Below, piece by piece: positions 44,675 through 56,740 of a DNA stretch of 64,000 nucleotides (position 1 is its first letter; every line of letters starts with the position of its first letter). The stretch spans positions 7,570,469 through 7,634,468 of the forward strand of contig NC_053401.1 in assembly GCF_016859285.1 (NCBI RefSeq). The letters run 5' to 3'. The position numbers and the translations under genes were made by a program. This DNA is from Xiphias gladius. Taxonomy: Eukaryota; Chordata; Actinopteri; Istiophoriformes; Xiphiidae. Under the pieces are notes generated by a model that saw only the letters and a list, made by a program, of their open reading frames with translations, was not told the DNA's origin and did no database searches.

Positions 44675-45010
44675 CGTAGCCGATGCGCCGATAAGGAGAC
44701 CTCGCCAAAAATCCGAGTTACCAGTGACCGAGATGCCTCCCGACACTGACTCCGTCAATCATCTCGCGCTCTAAAGGGCAAGTGGGGGTGGGAAGGGCTC
44801 GCGCGGGTCATTAACATAAAAAGTGCTGTGTGAGGTGGTGCGTCCTCCGCCAGCAGGTGCTTCTGCCCGCATCCAGGTGACCCGAGTGGCGGGGCGGATT
44901 CTCACTTTGAGGGCATCTGATGGGAAACGCACTTTGTGGCCACCTGTGACCGGCGCGAGACCGGGGAGACTCGGAGATCAGCGTGAGTAATTTTGTGACG
45001 CGTACGTGCT
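44396..45010 (-). promoter_or_regulatory. CpG-rich first exon and promoter region of sort1
   Basis: Sequence around and upstream of the sort1 start codon is the most GC- and CpG-rich part of the window, as expected for a housekeeping-type promoter. The start ATG at 44674 has A at -3. No TATA box was recognised. Confidence 0.5.
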
Positions 45011-47063
45011 TTGGCCAGAAACATTGGTGCGGGGGAAAATGCGTGAAAGTTGCAATGGAACAGTTCTTGCGAATTTTACAGTGGGGAAGAGGCGTGATTA
45101 CAACATGACACTAGTGTTTTTTGTTTTTTTAAATCTCTGACTTCATTTGTAACGGGCGCAATTGAACGCAAGGGGGCTCCGTGGCTTCACCTGTAATGCT
45201 CCTCCCGCTGAGCCAGTACCAGACTCCCAGCGCCCTCGGGACGGGTTCTGCGCTTTGAAGCACGGTGATCAATCCCGCGGTGCAGCTGCAGTTACGCTCA
45301 TGCGCCACTGGCTGCGAGTGAAACGAACACGCAGGCGACACGCGTGCTTGAAGCCGTTGCCTGTACCAAGAGCAACCGGCGACTCAGCAGGACACTATAG
45401 CAGACAGATGAGCTGCGCGACGGATGTTTTGCCGCGGGCTGAATCGGGTATGGCAGTTTACTTCATCCTGCTGCAATCAACTTAATTTTCGAGTTTATGT
45501 CTTTTACCTCTTTTCGTTTGGGTATCTGTGCCAAAATAGGAGAAAAAAAAAAACAAAAACAAAAAAACAACATACCACAGGAAGAAAGACTCAACTCGGA
45601 TTTATGTTTTTGACCTTTTAAACTGGAATGTTTCTTTGTCTCATGGCTCATTTTAATATTTCACAATTTATACATATTTAATCTGGTCCCCATGTTTAAT
45701 TTTTGAAATTAAAAAAAATAAAATCCGATTACAGGAAACTGTAGGGGGGGGAAACCACACATAAATGAGGACAAATCAGCCAAGGGGAAATGGAGCTACT
45801 TTGTGAGAACTTGAGGGGTCAACATTGCATCAAAACATGAAACACAATGACTCGCCTCTGATGACTTCTGTGGTCGTGTGTGGCGCCTACATGCAAATCT
45901 TACCAATTTAACCACCCATTGTAGTAAGGCTCTGCAGGAAGCTGATACACTTCCTCACACTTGGCGCAGGGGGGTGGACTGGAGGCAGAGGACAGAGCAA
46001 CACGTCCACCGAGGAGGGCTTAACGGGCATGACACTGTTAAAACTCCACTGATCGCTTTTTAGCCACTTGAGGGTACAAGAACTCCTCAACCGACTGACG
46101 AACCCAACACCCTGACATACGGCCCTTCAAAAATGGTGGGCCCTTTATAGGTCAAGCTCCATAAATGCTGAGTCCTACACTTCCCTTGATGCAATAGTAA
46201 ATTCAGTCTATTGCAGGCTCAAGTGTTGTTTGGTCCAAAGAAGATTAATGGCTCAGCAGCCACCTATTTGCAACAAGTTGCTAAATCATGGCTGTTTCTG
46301 TGGCTTTTGAAGTCTCTTAAGGGGTCGTAAACCAGGAAATGAGACACTGCACCGTACAGCATTGGTGACAATGGTGTTTCAGTCTCCAGTAAGGAAGGCT
46401 CCCCTGCCAAAAGCTACAGTACTGCTTCAGTCGGTGACAATGGTGATTCAGTGTAGAAGATTTGTTTGAAAGGAATGCAGCACCAACAAACATTCGCTTT
46501 TCATTTTTGTCAAGTCAAATTTTATACAGCCCGACATCACAAATTCGCCATAAGGGGCTTAACAAGCTGTACAGCATTACAAATCCCTCTGGTCCTTAGA
46601 CCGTCGAATCAGACAAGGACCCCCCCCCCCACACACACACAAAAAAAAAAAAGTTAGAAACCTCAGAATGAGCAATAGAGGAGGGATCCTTCTTCGACTC
46701 CCGCCAGCTCATTAGAGAAATATCTGGACCTGAATATGAGAGATGATCTTTAATTATAGAGAAACCGGGCCTTAACCTGCTTTCACACTAACATTTGAGT
46801 CATTATTAATACGTACTCACAGACCACAGGGACATCAAAGTCCAGACAGGAAAGGAATATCATTCCCTAAGGTTTCCAATCTTACATATTGGTTTTGTTT
46901 TTTGCTGGCAGAGAGACTAGAACACTTTGTGACTAATTTGGTGCTCTATTGGTTCGACTTTTGGCTCCTACAATCATTGCTGAAAATTTTCAGGAAAGAT
47001 ATTATACTTGTTAACCAGCCTGGGTTCCAACAACAACATTTCCTGTCCATGCCTACTTTTTTT
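45011..47063. other. Intergenic region between sort1 and hilpda
   Basis: No coding exon was recognised. It contains a second GC-rich patch at 45140-45460, A-rich runs at 45540-45570, and a dispersed repeat at 46500-46622 (annotated separately). Confidence 0.5.
46500..46622. repeat. Dispersed fish-type repeat fragment
   Basis: The run from a TCAAATTTTATACAGCCC-like start through AAGGGGCTTAACAAGCTG to the CCTTAGACC segment resembles a short interspersed element common in percomorph genomes. The identification is from memory of the pattern; only one copy was found here. Confidence 0.4.
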
Positions 47064-47069
47064 TTTATT
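47064..47069 (-). terminator. Candidate hilpda polyadenylation signal (AATAAA)
   Basis: AATAAA on the minus strand about 400 nt past the hilpda stop, embedded next to a T run. Weak evidence alone. Confidence 0.25.
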
Positions 47070-47472
47070 CTTAGAAGACGCTAGAGTATATTTATAGTCA
47101 TTACAGTACCTCGACTCAATTCTCATTATTTTAGTGCGGATCATTGTTCAGTAGTGCCGTTACATTTGTAGTTGCTTTAACAGAGACTAGCTGCTACAGT
47201 GTTTGACAGCAGGCGATGGAAAGTAGAACTAAACAGTCGTGTCATGGGGTTAGACATCCATATCATTAAACTGTCTACTGCAGAGCTTTTTCAGTGTACA
47301 CAACACATCCAAGAAGTTAGACATAACAAGGATGCAGATAGTCAGCGATGAAAACAGTAAAGTTTTCATCTCCACAATTTATAAAGTCTCACTGGCTCTT
47401 GATTGATTGCCACAGTGTCCCACATGTCCATCCCGGAGACACCGTTGTGGAGTGCGACCCGAGACGTTTCCA

Positions 47473-47679
47473 CTACGAGCCGATGTTTTTGGTCACAGAC
47501 GATCCTCTCTGGCGGATACTGGATGAGAGCTCTCTCTGTGTCTGGTGGTCCAGCTCCAGTGTGTAGTTATGGTTCTGGGGGTACATCAGACCGCCAAAGG
47601 AGTCTACTATTCCATAAATGACTGCAAGCACAGTCAGCGCGGTTCCAATAAAATACAACTTCAGGACTGCTGCCACCAT
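47473..47679 (-). CDS. hilpda: HILPDA (hypoxia-inducible lipid droplet-associated), 68-aa membrane microprotein
   Basis: Small lipid-droplet protein; in mammals it inhibits the lipase ATGL and is induced by hypoxia and fatty acids. The 68-aa frame has one hydrophobic hairpin or helix at about residues 5-27 in the pattern VLKLYFIGTALTVLAVIYGI, followed by VDSFGGL. This aligns position by position with the start of human HILPDA (VLNLYLLG, then MESLEGL) and more loosely with its relative G0S2 (KLYVLG, then METV). The polar C-terminal half is not conserved. Human HILPDA is 63 aa and coded by one exon, as here. The ATG has a good context (GCCATGG) and lies about 23-27 nt after a strong C-rich splice acceptor, so a non-coding first exon lies upstream. 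Its divergent pairing with impdh1 matches human 7q32 and favours HILPDA over G0S2. Confidence 0.85.
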   Translation of the reverse strand: MVAAVLKLYFIGTALTVLAVIYGIVDSFGGLMYPQNHNYTLELDHQTQRELSSSIRQRGSSVTKNIGS

Positions 47680-48424
47680 GGCTCCAATAAAAAAGGACAA
47701 CTGGCTGGGGGGGGGGGAAGAAGAGATCAGTTATATATTGTAGAATTTTGGAGATGTTTATTTAACATGGATAGATAAGAGTATTCACATTTTACAATAG
47801 CAGTCATATAGCTATGTGCAAATAAATTTTGGCCAATTTTTTGTGCACAACTTTTAGCATCTGTACCAAGACATACATGCTAAGTGAATTATCCCAATAC
47901 ACAGATGCATTTCCAGTTCGGGAACTGGCAGACGATTATGGGAAAGGGCTTGTTTGGTCGGAACCTGCAACGAAGCTAAGGTTACAGCACCACATCAACA
48001 GGAAGAACCAAGCAATAGGCTAGAGGTGCATTAAAAGACACTGGAAAAAAATCGACATAATGACGAGCAGTCCAAAACGGTCCTAATTTGAGGGGAAATA
48101 TTTGGATTTTGATACCATAATTGCCGTTTAATTTGCGGAAAGCAGAAAATATTCAATATTTGTATGTCGAAGGGATGAATACGACTGAACTGTTTTTTTT
48201 TTCTAACTTCATTTGGCTGGAAAACACCTAGGACTCTTGGTACTCTTCCTCTTCCGAAGCAGCGGCCGATAAACGTCGCTGCTGTTGCTCGAGTTACTGT
48301 GGCTCTGTTGTCCGCATTCTGCACTTTAGCGTGTTGACAAACTCCACATTTAAAAAACAACCAAACACACACACACACACACAACGTCGAACCCATAAAC
48401 GTACCACAGGCTCGGCTGATCGGC

Positions 48425-48456
<32 letters not shown>

Positions 48457-48457
48457 C
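48425..48457. repeat. (CT)n microsatellite
   Basis: Uninterrupted CT dinucleotides upstream of hilpda, flanked by a short CA tract at 48364-48382. Confidence 0.9.
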
Positions 48458-49539
48458 CCCTCGGAGCGAGCGTTTTAGGCCGAAGCAGTTTCCAAACGAG
48501 CGCGACCGCCGCAGGGAGATCCGCTGATGTTTTAACGGTGAGGGGAAAAAAAAAAATTCAGACGGTTGTCGAGGAACTCTTGGAGCCCAGATGATACACA
48601 GCCCGACTCCCAGTGCCGTACGAGCTTTCGCCCCCTCCTCCTGCGTCGAAGAGTGCTGGATTGCTGTGCGTAATAATGACATCACCCCCTAACAAAGCTG
48701 CGGGCAATTTCCTTATTCCGTTGATATGAGATGGCCTGAGAAAGGTCGAGCGATTTCCAGTCAGTCGTCGTGCCTTATGTTGAACTAAACAGCGATTGAG
48801 TTAGGTTTCAGTGTTTCTTTCTCTCTTCTTTTTTTTTTGTCTATTCGTTGAAAAAAACTGTTTAGCCGGTGGTCTTTTTGCATCACTGTCACAGATCACC
48901 ATCTTGATATCTGAAAGTGATATCAGACAAAATTATCGTAATTTTAAAACTTCTGAATACATGACAACAAGTCCTCCCAGCTAACCCCTTTCCCAGATAA
49001 TTGTGATCAAAAACAAAACGACTCTAAAACTGTTGGAATGTGTTATACTTTAGCGATACATGTGTGTTCAGTTATATTTTCTGTTGATTTTTTTTTTTTA
49101 TTATTTCCCAAAAGCCTGTTTCCAAGCGAGTAATTAGCCATACTGCCAGAATTGTTGTGCCACAATGACACTTTTTAAGATGTTGATGTTTGGCGAATAG
49201 CCTACTGTTTGCCTTCGTTCTACACCTTATGAGACGGCTTAACTACAGTGTCGCGTTAGCATGCTACCGTTTGATAGCTAGCACAAAACACAAAGCGCAG
49301 CTGAGACTGATGGAAATGTCGTTCGCTTCGACAGCATTTAGTCATAAAGTAAATTTCTGGTCAAATTAACACTGGTCAACACATCCACAAAAAACTGGAT
49401 GAAAATTAAATCACCACACACATCAGTTAAAGACAACAGTCCATTTTCGTTTTTTTGTGGCTATATTTACCAATACAATCACTCAAGAGAGAAAGTCGGA
49501 AGCTCATTCACGGTCTGAGTCACCTGTCCCGCGGTCAAT

Positions 49540-49830
49540 TGAATAGGACGCGTGGAGGGAGCAGTACTTGTTTCCTCTCTTCTACGGAAAATAGCTACAT
49601 TTTTGTGGCTAGGTGCCTCTGTGAAGAAAAAGCCGCTGAAGGGGAGTGAAAAGTAAGTAAATCTAGCGACAAAGGTGCCAAGTTGGCGACACTGCTTGTA
49701 GACGCCCCCCCCCCGATGATGACGCAATAGAAACAGTTTGCGCCAATTCATTTTGAAAGAGCAGCGGCCAATGGGGAAATGCCAGTACCTAGTCACGCGG
49801 CATTCGGCTGACCAATGGTGTAACTTTATT
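49540..49830. promoter_or_regulatory. Possible hilpda upstream control region: two HRE cores and two CCAAT boxes
   Basis: GCGTG hypoxia-response cores occur at 49550-49554 (plus strand) and 49794-49798 (minus strand), with CCAAT at 49768-49772 and 49812-49816, about 1.9-2.1 kb upstream of the hilpda ATG. HIF control is known for mammalian HILPDA. The hilpda first exon was not located, so the link is inferred, and five-base cores occur by chance. Confidence 0.25.
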
Positions 49831-49832
49831 AC

Positions 49833-49894
49833 GCACTCCCTCCCTCACTCCCTCACTCCCTCACTCACTCACTCACTCACTCACTCAGTCAGTC
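49833..49894. repeat. Tandem CTCC/CTCA-type tetranucleotide array
   Basis: CTCCCTCACTC units grade into (ACTC)n and then (AGTC)n, an imperfect tetranucleotide repeat. Confidence 0.85.
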
Positions 49895-50050
49895 AGGGAC
49901 ATTTGCTTTTATAGGGTTCAGCCAGTAAAATGTCGGGGTGTGGATTTAGAAAGAAGTGAGTTTACCACCCCTCCTAGCCTCGCCTCTCGTCTCTCTCCGT
50001 CTCGTCTTGCCTCGCACCTCCGCCTCCTCCTGCGTCTCGCCTGCTCGCCT

Positions 50051-50170
50051 CGCTTGAGGCTTGAGGCTCGTGGCTTGAGGCTCGTGGCTTGTGGCTTGAG
50101 GCTAGTGGTTTGAGGCCAGTGGCTTGAGGCTAGTGGTTTGAGGCCAGTGGCTTGAGGCTAGTGGCTTAAG
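50051..50170. repeat. Minisatellite with 14-bp unit and 28-bp higher-order period
   Basis: Tandem copies of a GGCTTGAGGCTAGT-like 14-mer. In the middle, units alternate between GGCTTGAGGCTAGT and GGTTTGAGGCCAGT, giving a 28-bp period. About eight units are visible. Confidence 0.85.
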
Positions 50171-53100
50171 GCCGCATTAGCCATCGCTAGCATCAGAACC
50201 GTCGGTTAGGGGACCCTCTGGGGACAATGAATGTGTACGCAACAGTTTTATGCCAATCCCTCGAAAGAATGTTGATGATGCTGGATGTAATATTTCCTCG
50301 ATTGAGCTCTGGCAGTCTGGCTACTTTAATTTTCTATTTCTTTCATTTACTTTTACTTTACTTTTAGTTTTTTAGAGATCTAGGGCAGGGTATCTGATGA
50401 TAGGAACACTATCCAGCTCTATTACAAAATCTTTTTTTTTTTTTTTTTTAACGGCTTTATTTCCCAGAGGTAACGAAGAGGATTAAGAGCAGGATGATCT
50501 CATGAATGTTTTGACATTCTTATTATGGATAATGGATTATAATACAATGACGCCTGGGTTTTAACTGTTAGTTTGACATTTAGAGATAAGAAAGGTATTG
50601 CGAAACATATGATCTTCTTTTTCCCACCGACGCACAGGTAAGAGTGACTGAGCCTCAATGAATTTACTCCATTGATACTGCATTTTCGCCACACACACAG
50701 TCACGGATATATCTTGATGGGCTCACTCAGACCTGTTCGTACCCCGCCTCCATCCACGCTGTATTAAAATTGCTAGACCGGCAGTCTTTTATCAGAAATA
50801 TGAATAGATAGTATCTTGGGATTTCCACATTTAGTCACAAGCCAGAGTGGAGATTCTAGGCTATTACTTTATAACATTTCCATTTCAGAAAAGTGAGCAC
50901 AGCAAAAATAACAGTACTTTTCTATATTTTTCATAGAAAATTCATGATTTCACTTCCTCTAAGGTTTGGCAGATTATCTGAGGAAACTCCATCCCCCAGT
51001 CACTAGTACAGTTCACTGGAGGGATAATTCTATAAAAACCACACATTTGCTAGGAGAGTATATAACTACCCAACATTGTGGTTTACACTTTCTTAGCTTA
51101 AAATCTGTCTTTTTGGTCTGAACATTCAAAGCAAATATTACTGTAAGTTATGAGACAAAAAGAAGAAGTTGAGGATACGTCAATGTCTTGCCTCAGACAA
51201 ATAACTCTCCTGTGCGTTGAGTTATACTTACATTGCAGAAAATGAAGTCTAATGATTTTCTGAGGTTAAGAAAAAGCCCAAAGTTGCATAAGCAGCTTTT
51301 AGAGTCTGGCGCTGGAGGTCTATTCTCAGACTCACTGTGTCAAAAACCAGAAATCTCCCCTTCCGCAGCAGCAACCCACGGGCTGGCCAATAGTTCAGAT
51401 TACCTAAGGGCTGGCCGAGTCAGTGTTTACATGTGAGCAATGGAACAGTGTGAGAGTGCAAAACTGTGAATCAGAGGAAGCAATTTCGTTATTTTACACA
51501 GAAGTCACCCACTTATTGTCAGGCACTCATACTAGGGAAGAAGTGAGAACGTTATAGTTATTTCAGATGGCCGACTCAGAATGAAACAACTAACACAATG
51601 CAATTCATGCACTGCTCACTTTTGGTATGTCGCAAGTGCTAAGCGTGGACTAGAAACAGATTCTGAATAACCCCTCTGCAAGAAGAGAGATGAAATAACC
51701 CACGGGAGTTTGTGTGTAAGGACCAGTTAGAAACCTATTTACGTAGAGAACTGCTTTCTCAGGAAAATGATTATGGCGTTTGGGGCAATAAAACCTTGCA
51801 TCCACTAGATGGCAGTGCTCGATAGTTGGGCGGTCAGGATATGGCTGCAGGCTTGCAGAGATGTCCTTTTTATTTGAGTGAAAAGGAAAATGCAACAGAT
51901 TACACTCACACACTTCAGAGTACTGGTTTTATCGTTTATCATATCTTATTTTGTCTTATCCTATTATACTGTATCATAATAAGGCTTTTTCATAGCAGAC
52001 TTTTTTTTTTTTTTTTTTTTTTACAGCAGAAAACCACAGGCATTACTAATAACATTCAAAGTGGCTGCGTTCAATTTAGGTAACATTAACTGATCTATTC
52101 AAGTGTCCCACTAAGCCAAGACAGTTTGACAGTGAGCCAGCATGCACAGTAGACCTTGTTCACAGCTGACATTTTGGCACGTCACAGCGGGGAAAAAGCG
52201 CAGGTGTAGCTGATAACATCAGAAACAGCTGCATTTCATTTGGCTGATCTAGTTCCACGGTCCTGGTATTGTGCATGCCGGCTCACTGCCGGTGCTTACT
52301 TGGACACTTGTTTGGAACTGAGCCATGGCCGGGGAAATTTGGTGATAGCTCAAGTCGAAATGTCAAAAAAAGTCTATAGTTACTTTAAGATCCATGAAAC
52401 TGAAGTGGCTAAGAGGAATACAGGCAACATTAATTTTAATATTTACACCTGTGGGTTTGGTACTGTCACATATCTTCCATGAAAAAGGCCAATTTTGTCT
52501 TATCATTCTAATTTTGTTAGCCTGTTAATCTGCGGAAGCTAGCGTGGTTATGTTTACAAACTTGCTTCCTGCCTATAGCCACTCTACACAAGCAAATTTC
52601 AACTGGCGGATTTCAACCGTTACTGGGACATTTAAACGGACAGAGCCGTCATAAACGATGCTACCTGTGCTTATTCTGCTATGACAAGTAGTTTCTGTGG
52701 AAAAGAGTCAGTATATGTATAAAACATGCTGCACCGCACCCGAGGCCACACCTGCAGTCTAACATATCAGGTGGTATCTTTGCATTCACACTCACTTCCA
52801 CTTTCATTTTTACCTTTTCATTCATTTGCTCTCAGTCACGATTTTCCTCATCAAGCAACCAATTTGATTTTACGTTCAAGTTCTGTTATCTTTCCCTTGC
52901 ATTAATACTCCTTTCTTTTCAGTTGCGGTGCTGCGGCTCTGTGCCGGGACATCTGTTCACCATGTTACAGACTGACTCATGCAATGCAGTTTTAAATGCC
53001 TTCACCGGGGCCCTTTAGTCTTGCTGTGCAGCCTTTCAACGCCTTCCAAAAGAAAGGGAGGTTTGGCGAGAGAGTCTTTTGTTTGTGTATTTTGCGGTTT

Positions 53101-55006
53101 ATTTTCCAAGTGTAGTTTGGAGTTATTTTACCTCATTTAGAGTTACCAGCAAACTGTCTGTTTAGCATTTTTTTTTCTGTTTTTTTTAGTTACTGTTTTT
53201 TTGTTCACCCCTTGTGTATATTAAATGGTTTGCCCAGCTAGTATATATGTCCCCCATTGTTGTTCTTGAGTTAGGTCATTTTTTTTCTTATTGAGTTCCG
53301 TTTAAGTTACTCGGTTTTTGCTGCACTTCAGTTGGCTGTATATTCAGCTGAGTTCTGTTTTGTCGGCCTCTTTTAGGGCCGAATTTCGTTAATGATTACT
53401 TTTGCTTTTTCCTTTTTCATTTTTTTTTTTTTTTTGGGTAAATAAAACCCACATTTTTTGAAATCTGAAACCTGAGTCTTGAGTCTCGCTGCTTGGTCCC
53501 TAACACATGCACTGACACAGTCCATTACAACTCTGACGTTTTCATATATGTTCTAGATACACTTTTTATTCTTTTTCGAAACGATGATGTCGAAACTGAA
53601 CGTTTATTTTGCAGTGTACCCAAGTAATTAATTCCGTAATTTGAGGGGACTCGTGAGCAATAAATTTGAAAATGTGATCAAAATCTAGGCAGCAGAGGCC
53701 AAGTTATACCCAGCTCTCGGATATGGGTCAAACTCCAAAAACACTTCATCCTAATGCAACTAGACAGTGCTGCTTCATTAGACCCTCCTCTCCATTTAAA
53801 ATACCCAAGCCTTTCAAACTCCATATTCCCAGTTTGTAACCAAGGCTGGATTACTGATCGGGCAAAAAGGGGCAACTGCTCTGATTTCACAGACCACCGG
53901 GGACCCAAAAATACCAGGTTCACTGCATGTCGATGGGTTTTCACGACCTAATTAATCGCAAATTTTGGTAGGACATGTGCATCACTGAAAGTATCATATC
54001 TGGACATCTGTAAAAATATGGTTTTATGAACTTTATTGTTATAGTTTACAAACATTTTATACATATCGTGGATGTTCTCACAGGCTGCATTTACACTCCA
54101 TGACTTGTCACTTATCTTTATAAATATAATTAGAGCATATAGTAAAACTAAAACTCATACATTTGTTTTATTTTAAAACTCATAAAAACAGTTAATCACT
54201 ATTTCACTTTCACTTTAGAAAGTGAAATTGTGATTAAATGTTACAGAACATAACTTTTTTTAGAGGACATTATACCTTTCTTCAAAACGTCAAATTATAG
54301 AAAAGGATTCACAATTATTTCAGTCCCTTAGCTGAGGTGCTATTGTAATGTATCGCTTAAAAACAGGCCTGTGCTGTATCAAAGGAGTGTGATATGGAAT
54401 GAATTACAACTCTACTGTAGAGTCGGGTCATCTTAGAGATTACGGTTTCAGTGGCTCATCATTCACACACAGATACACACACACACAAGGAGACCTCGAC
54501 TGAAGGGAATGGTTGCCCTTGTGTTAAATCTTATGACTCTGATTTGTCTCAGCCAGTCAATGACTACCCACACTGTGCACATGACGGTCATTATGATTAA
54601 GTAATTGAATGAGGAGCGACCGTGTACAACCTGAGGACATGCACATCTGAAATTTAGAGTGGGTTCCTCCCGTCCCTCCTGCATGTGACACTGACCCTTT
54701 AGTGCCACGGATTATATGATTTTAAGGTACAACAATGGTCCACACTCAGAGGGAGACTGTAGCATCACCGCACCAGTCTATTCAGATAACAAATCAATAT
54801 ATATTCAGAACAAATTCTTGATACTAAAAGCCAGTTTCCGGATTTGTTATCTGCAATGAGTGGGTGTGGGGTTTTCCGTTACCATGTGCTAAAGGTGAAT
54901 GTGAGGAACTTGCTGGAGCCTCAGAGGACAGGCTAAGAGGATTTTCCATCTTAACGTCTCGCCAGCTGTCACAAACAGTCAGTCACCTGTAGGTGATCCC
55001 TTTAAG

Positions 55007-55007
55007 G

Positions 55008-55063
<56 letters not shown>
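55007..55063. repeat. (GT)n microsatellite
   Basis: About 27 GT units. Confidence 0.95.
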
Positions 55064-55065
<2 letters not shown>

Positions 55066-56430
55066 ATTCCTTTCAACTGCACAAACGTTTCAGCAACAGC
55101 GGAAGAGTCAACACATTCGTTCCATGCATTATGTATTCACAGCCCACTGAAAGTGTGGGTTCACACCCTTTTCTGATGTCAAAAACAACCAGTTTGTCAT
55201 CTGAAAGCAATGGTGACATGTGCAAAAAAAAAAAAAAAAATAATACATGCAGGTCATAGGGGATCATTCTTTTGCAAACAAATGCCTCTGAAACAATTAA
55301 GAGGGATTATGTAAGACTGACACTTTGGTCCAAGCTTCACTCAGCAATGTCGAGGTACAAGTACACGTTGTGTTAGATTGTAGGTCTGACCCCGGCCTCT
55401 GACTTTTTTAGGAAGTGAAATGGAAATTTTACGAGGCCTGCACAAAGCATAAGAAGCAGTAGAAATCATACACGTGGGTCCTGGTAAGAGAAGATAGATT
55501 GATCAAGTCCAGAGGTGTAAAAAAAAAAAAACTGCTCTTTGCCAAATACTGATAATGCTATGTTTGCTGTATGTATTTGGTTTTCGTAGAGGCCACTGAG
55601 ACAAATAAAAATAACACACCACAGTGATGATCTTGCCGTTCGAGCGGTAAACATGCGCTGCTCTCTTTGCAGAGCTTGTCTCTGGTCCTATGCATTCTAA
55701 TTCTGAAATCCTCTTTGTATAAGTGATGTGGTGCCGCCGACAGAGAGCGGGATTAACCTATGCAATAGAGAGGGAGCAAGACCGAGAGAGCTTCATGGAG
55801 CACTCAGCAGGACAGCACCATTCACTCCATTCAACTTGTGGAGGAAACGCTCAGGGCATCGACTGCTTTATCCAACGTATAAGTGCAGTACGGGGCTCTG
55901 CTGTGCTCCTCTCCCTTTCCATTACCTTTTCATGACAGAAGAATCTCCTCCACGATTTGAAAGACATCGGCACAACCGCCTCTCCACAACAACCCTGTGC
56001 CGCTGGCATCATTTCCACAGCGACACCCTCTCAGTGGGAGAATCTCCTAGGTGACGCCCTCTATTGACACGCCTAGAGGTGGCTGGTGCCTTTTTGTAGG
56101 CAGGTGCATCCTGTGCAGGAGCAGACTGAGTAGCCTGACACTGGTCTTGTTTTTTTTCTGTTTTTCTCTCTGTGGGAAAACCTATGCAGCTCTGTATCTA
56201 GTTGGGAATTTAGCAGCTGCAGAGCACATAGAGCAGGCACTGGAATTCAGATAAGAATATTAGAAACAAATGGAGAGCTTGTATTTGTTTTGCAAAATGT
56301 GACTCCTAAACTTTTACTAAACTTTGGTTATGAAGTTCATATAATTGCAGGGTTGCAGCAAAAAATCAGTCACTTCTGTTTTGACCCAAAAGTAACCTTC
56401 GGCTGTTGGATATCTTGTCTGACTTCGTAC

Positions 56431-56516
56431 ATTGTGTTTAAAAGCAAGAAACAGCTGAAAAGCTGCAAAGCAAGGCTAAAGGGCTACTGGATTAAGAGAC
56501 TGAGCCTGGACAGACG
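56431..56516 (+). promoter_or_regulatory. Candidate promoter of the retina-type impdh1 transcript
   Basis: Immediately upstream of the extension exon there is a TTTAAAAG TATA-like box at 56439-56446 and a GGATTAAG element at 56489-56496, whose complement CTTAATCC matches the photoreceptor CRX/OTX consensus. A second GGATTAA lies at 55750-55756. Photoreceptor use of the homologous mammalian exon is known; the assignment of these sites is inference. Confidence 0.35.
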
Positions 56517-56740
56517 ATGGAAGGGTATGGTTATGAGCACTTTGGTGCAGAAGGAGCGAGGGAGAGCCTGCAGGTGGATTATCGGAGGATTGTGGGGGAC
56601 ACCCAGCCGCCGCCACGTACCATCGTTGGATCCAGAGAAAGCGAACAGTGTTTCCGGCAAACCTCACATGGCCACGGACACGAAACCGCAGCCCAGAGAT
56701 ACAGTGCCACACGCATCCAGGCTGGTCTCGGCCCAGAGAG
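56517..56740 (+). CDS. impdh1: impdh1 alternative first coding exon (retina-type N-terminal extension)
   Basis: Starts [10 protein letters not shown] and runs 74 codons plus two bases to a GAGAG|GTGAGT donor. Residues about 53-64 ([12 protein letters not shown]) and 68-75 (QAGLGPES after splicing) match the N-terminal extension of mammalian retinal IMPDH1 isoforms, which contains [11 protein letters not shown] followed by QAG and PES just before the canonical Met. The split serine codon AG|C joins exactly to the canonical exon, giving PES-MADYL in frame. The extension is about 75 residues here against about 49 in human. In mammals it modulates GTP inhibition and filament behaviour in photoreceptors. 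Identification is strong because both sequence and splice phase agree. Confidence 0.92.

Larger units (their letters stand above)
48700..56430. other. Intergenic region between hilpda and impdh1
   Basis: About 7.7 kb separates the two divergent genes. No exon with recognisable protein similarity was found on either strand. It contains simple repeats (49833-49894, 50051-50170, 55007-55063), poly-T tracts (50429-50449, 52003-52021, 53420-53436) and otherwise unremarkable AT-rich sequence. The non-coding first exon of hilpda may lie near its left side. Confidence 0.5.

Noticed and set aside
47473..47679. Calling this gene g0s2 instead of hilpda
   Set aside because: The core is similar, but the LTVLAVIYG and DSFGGL pattern, the length and the divergent position beside impdh1 fit HILPDA better.
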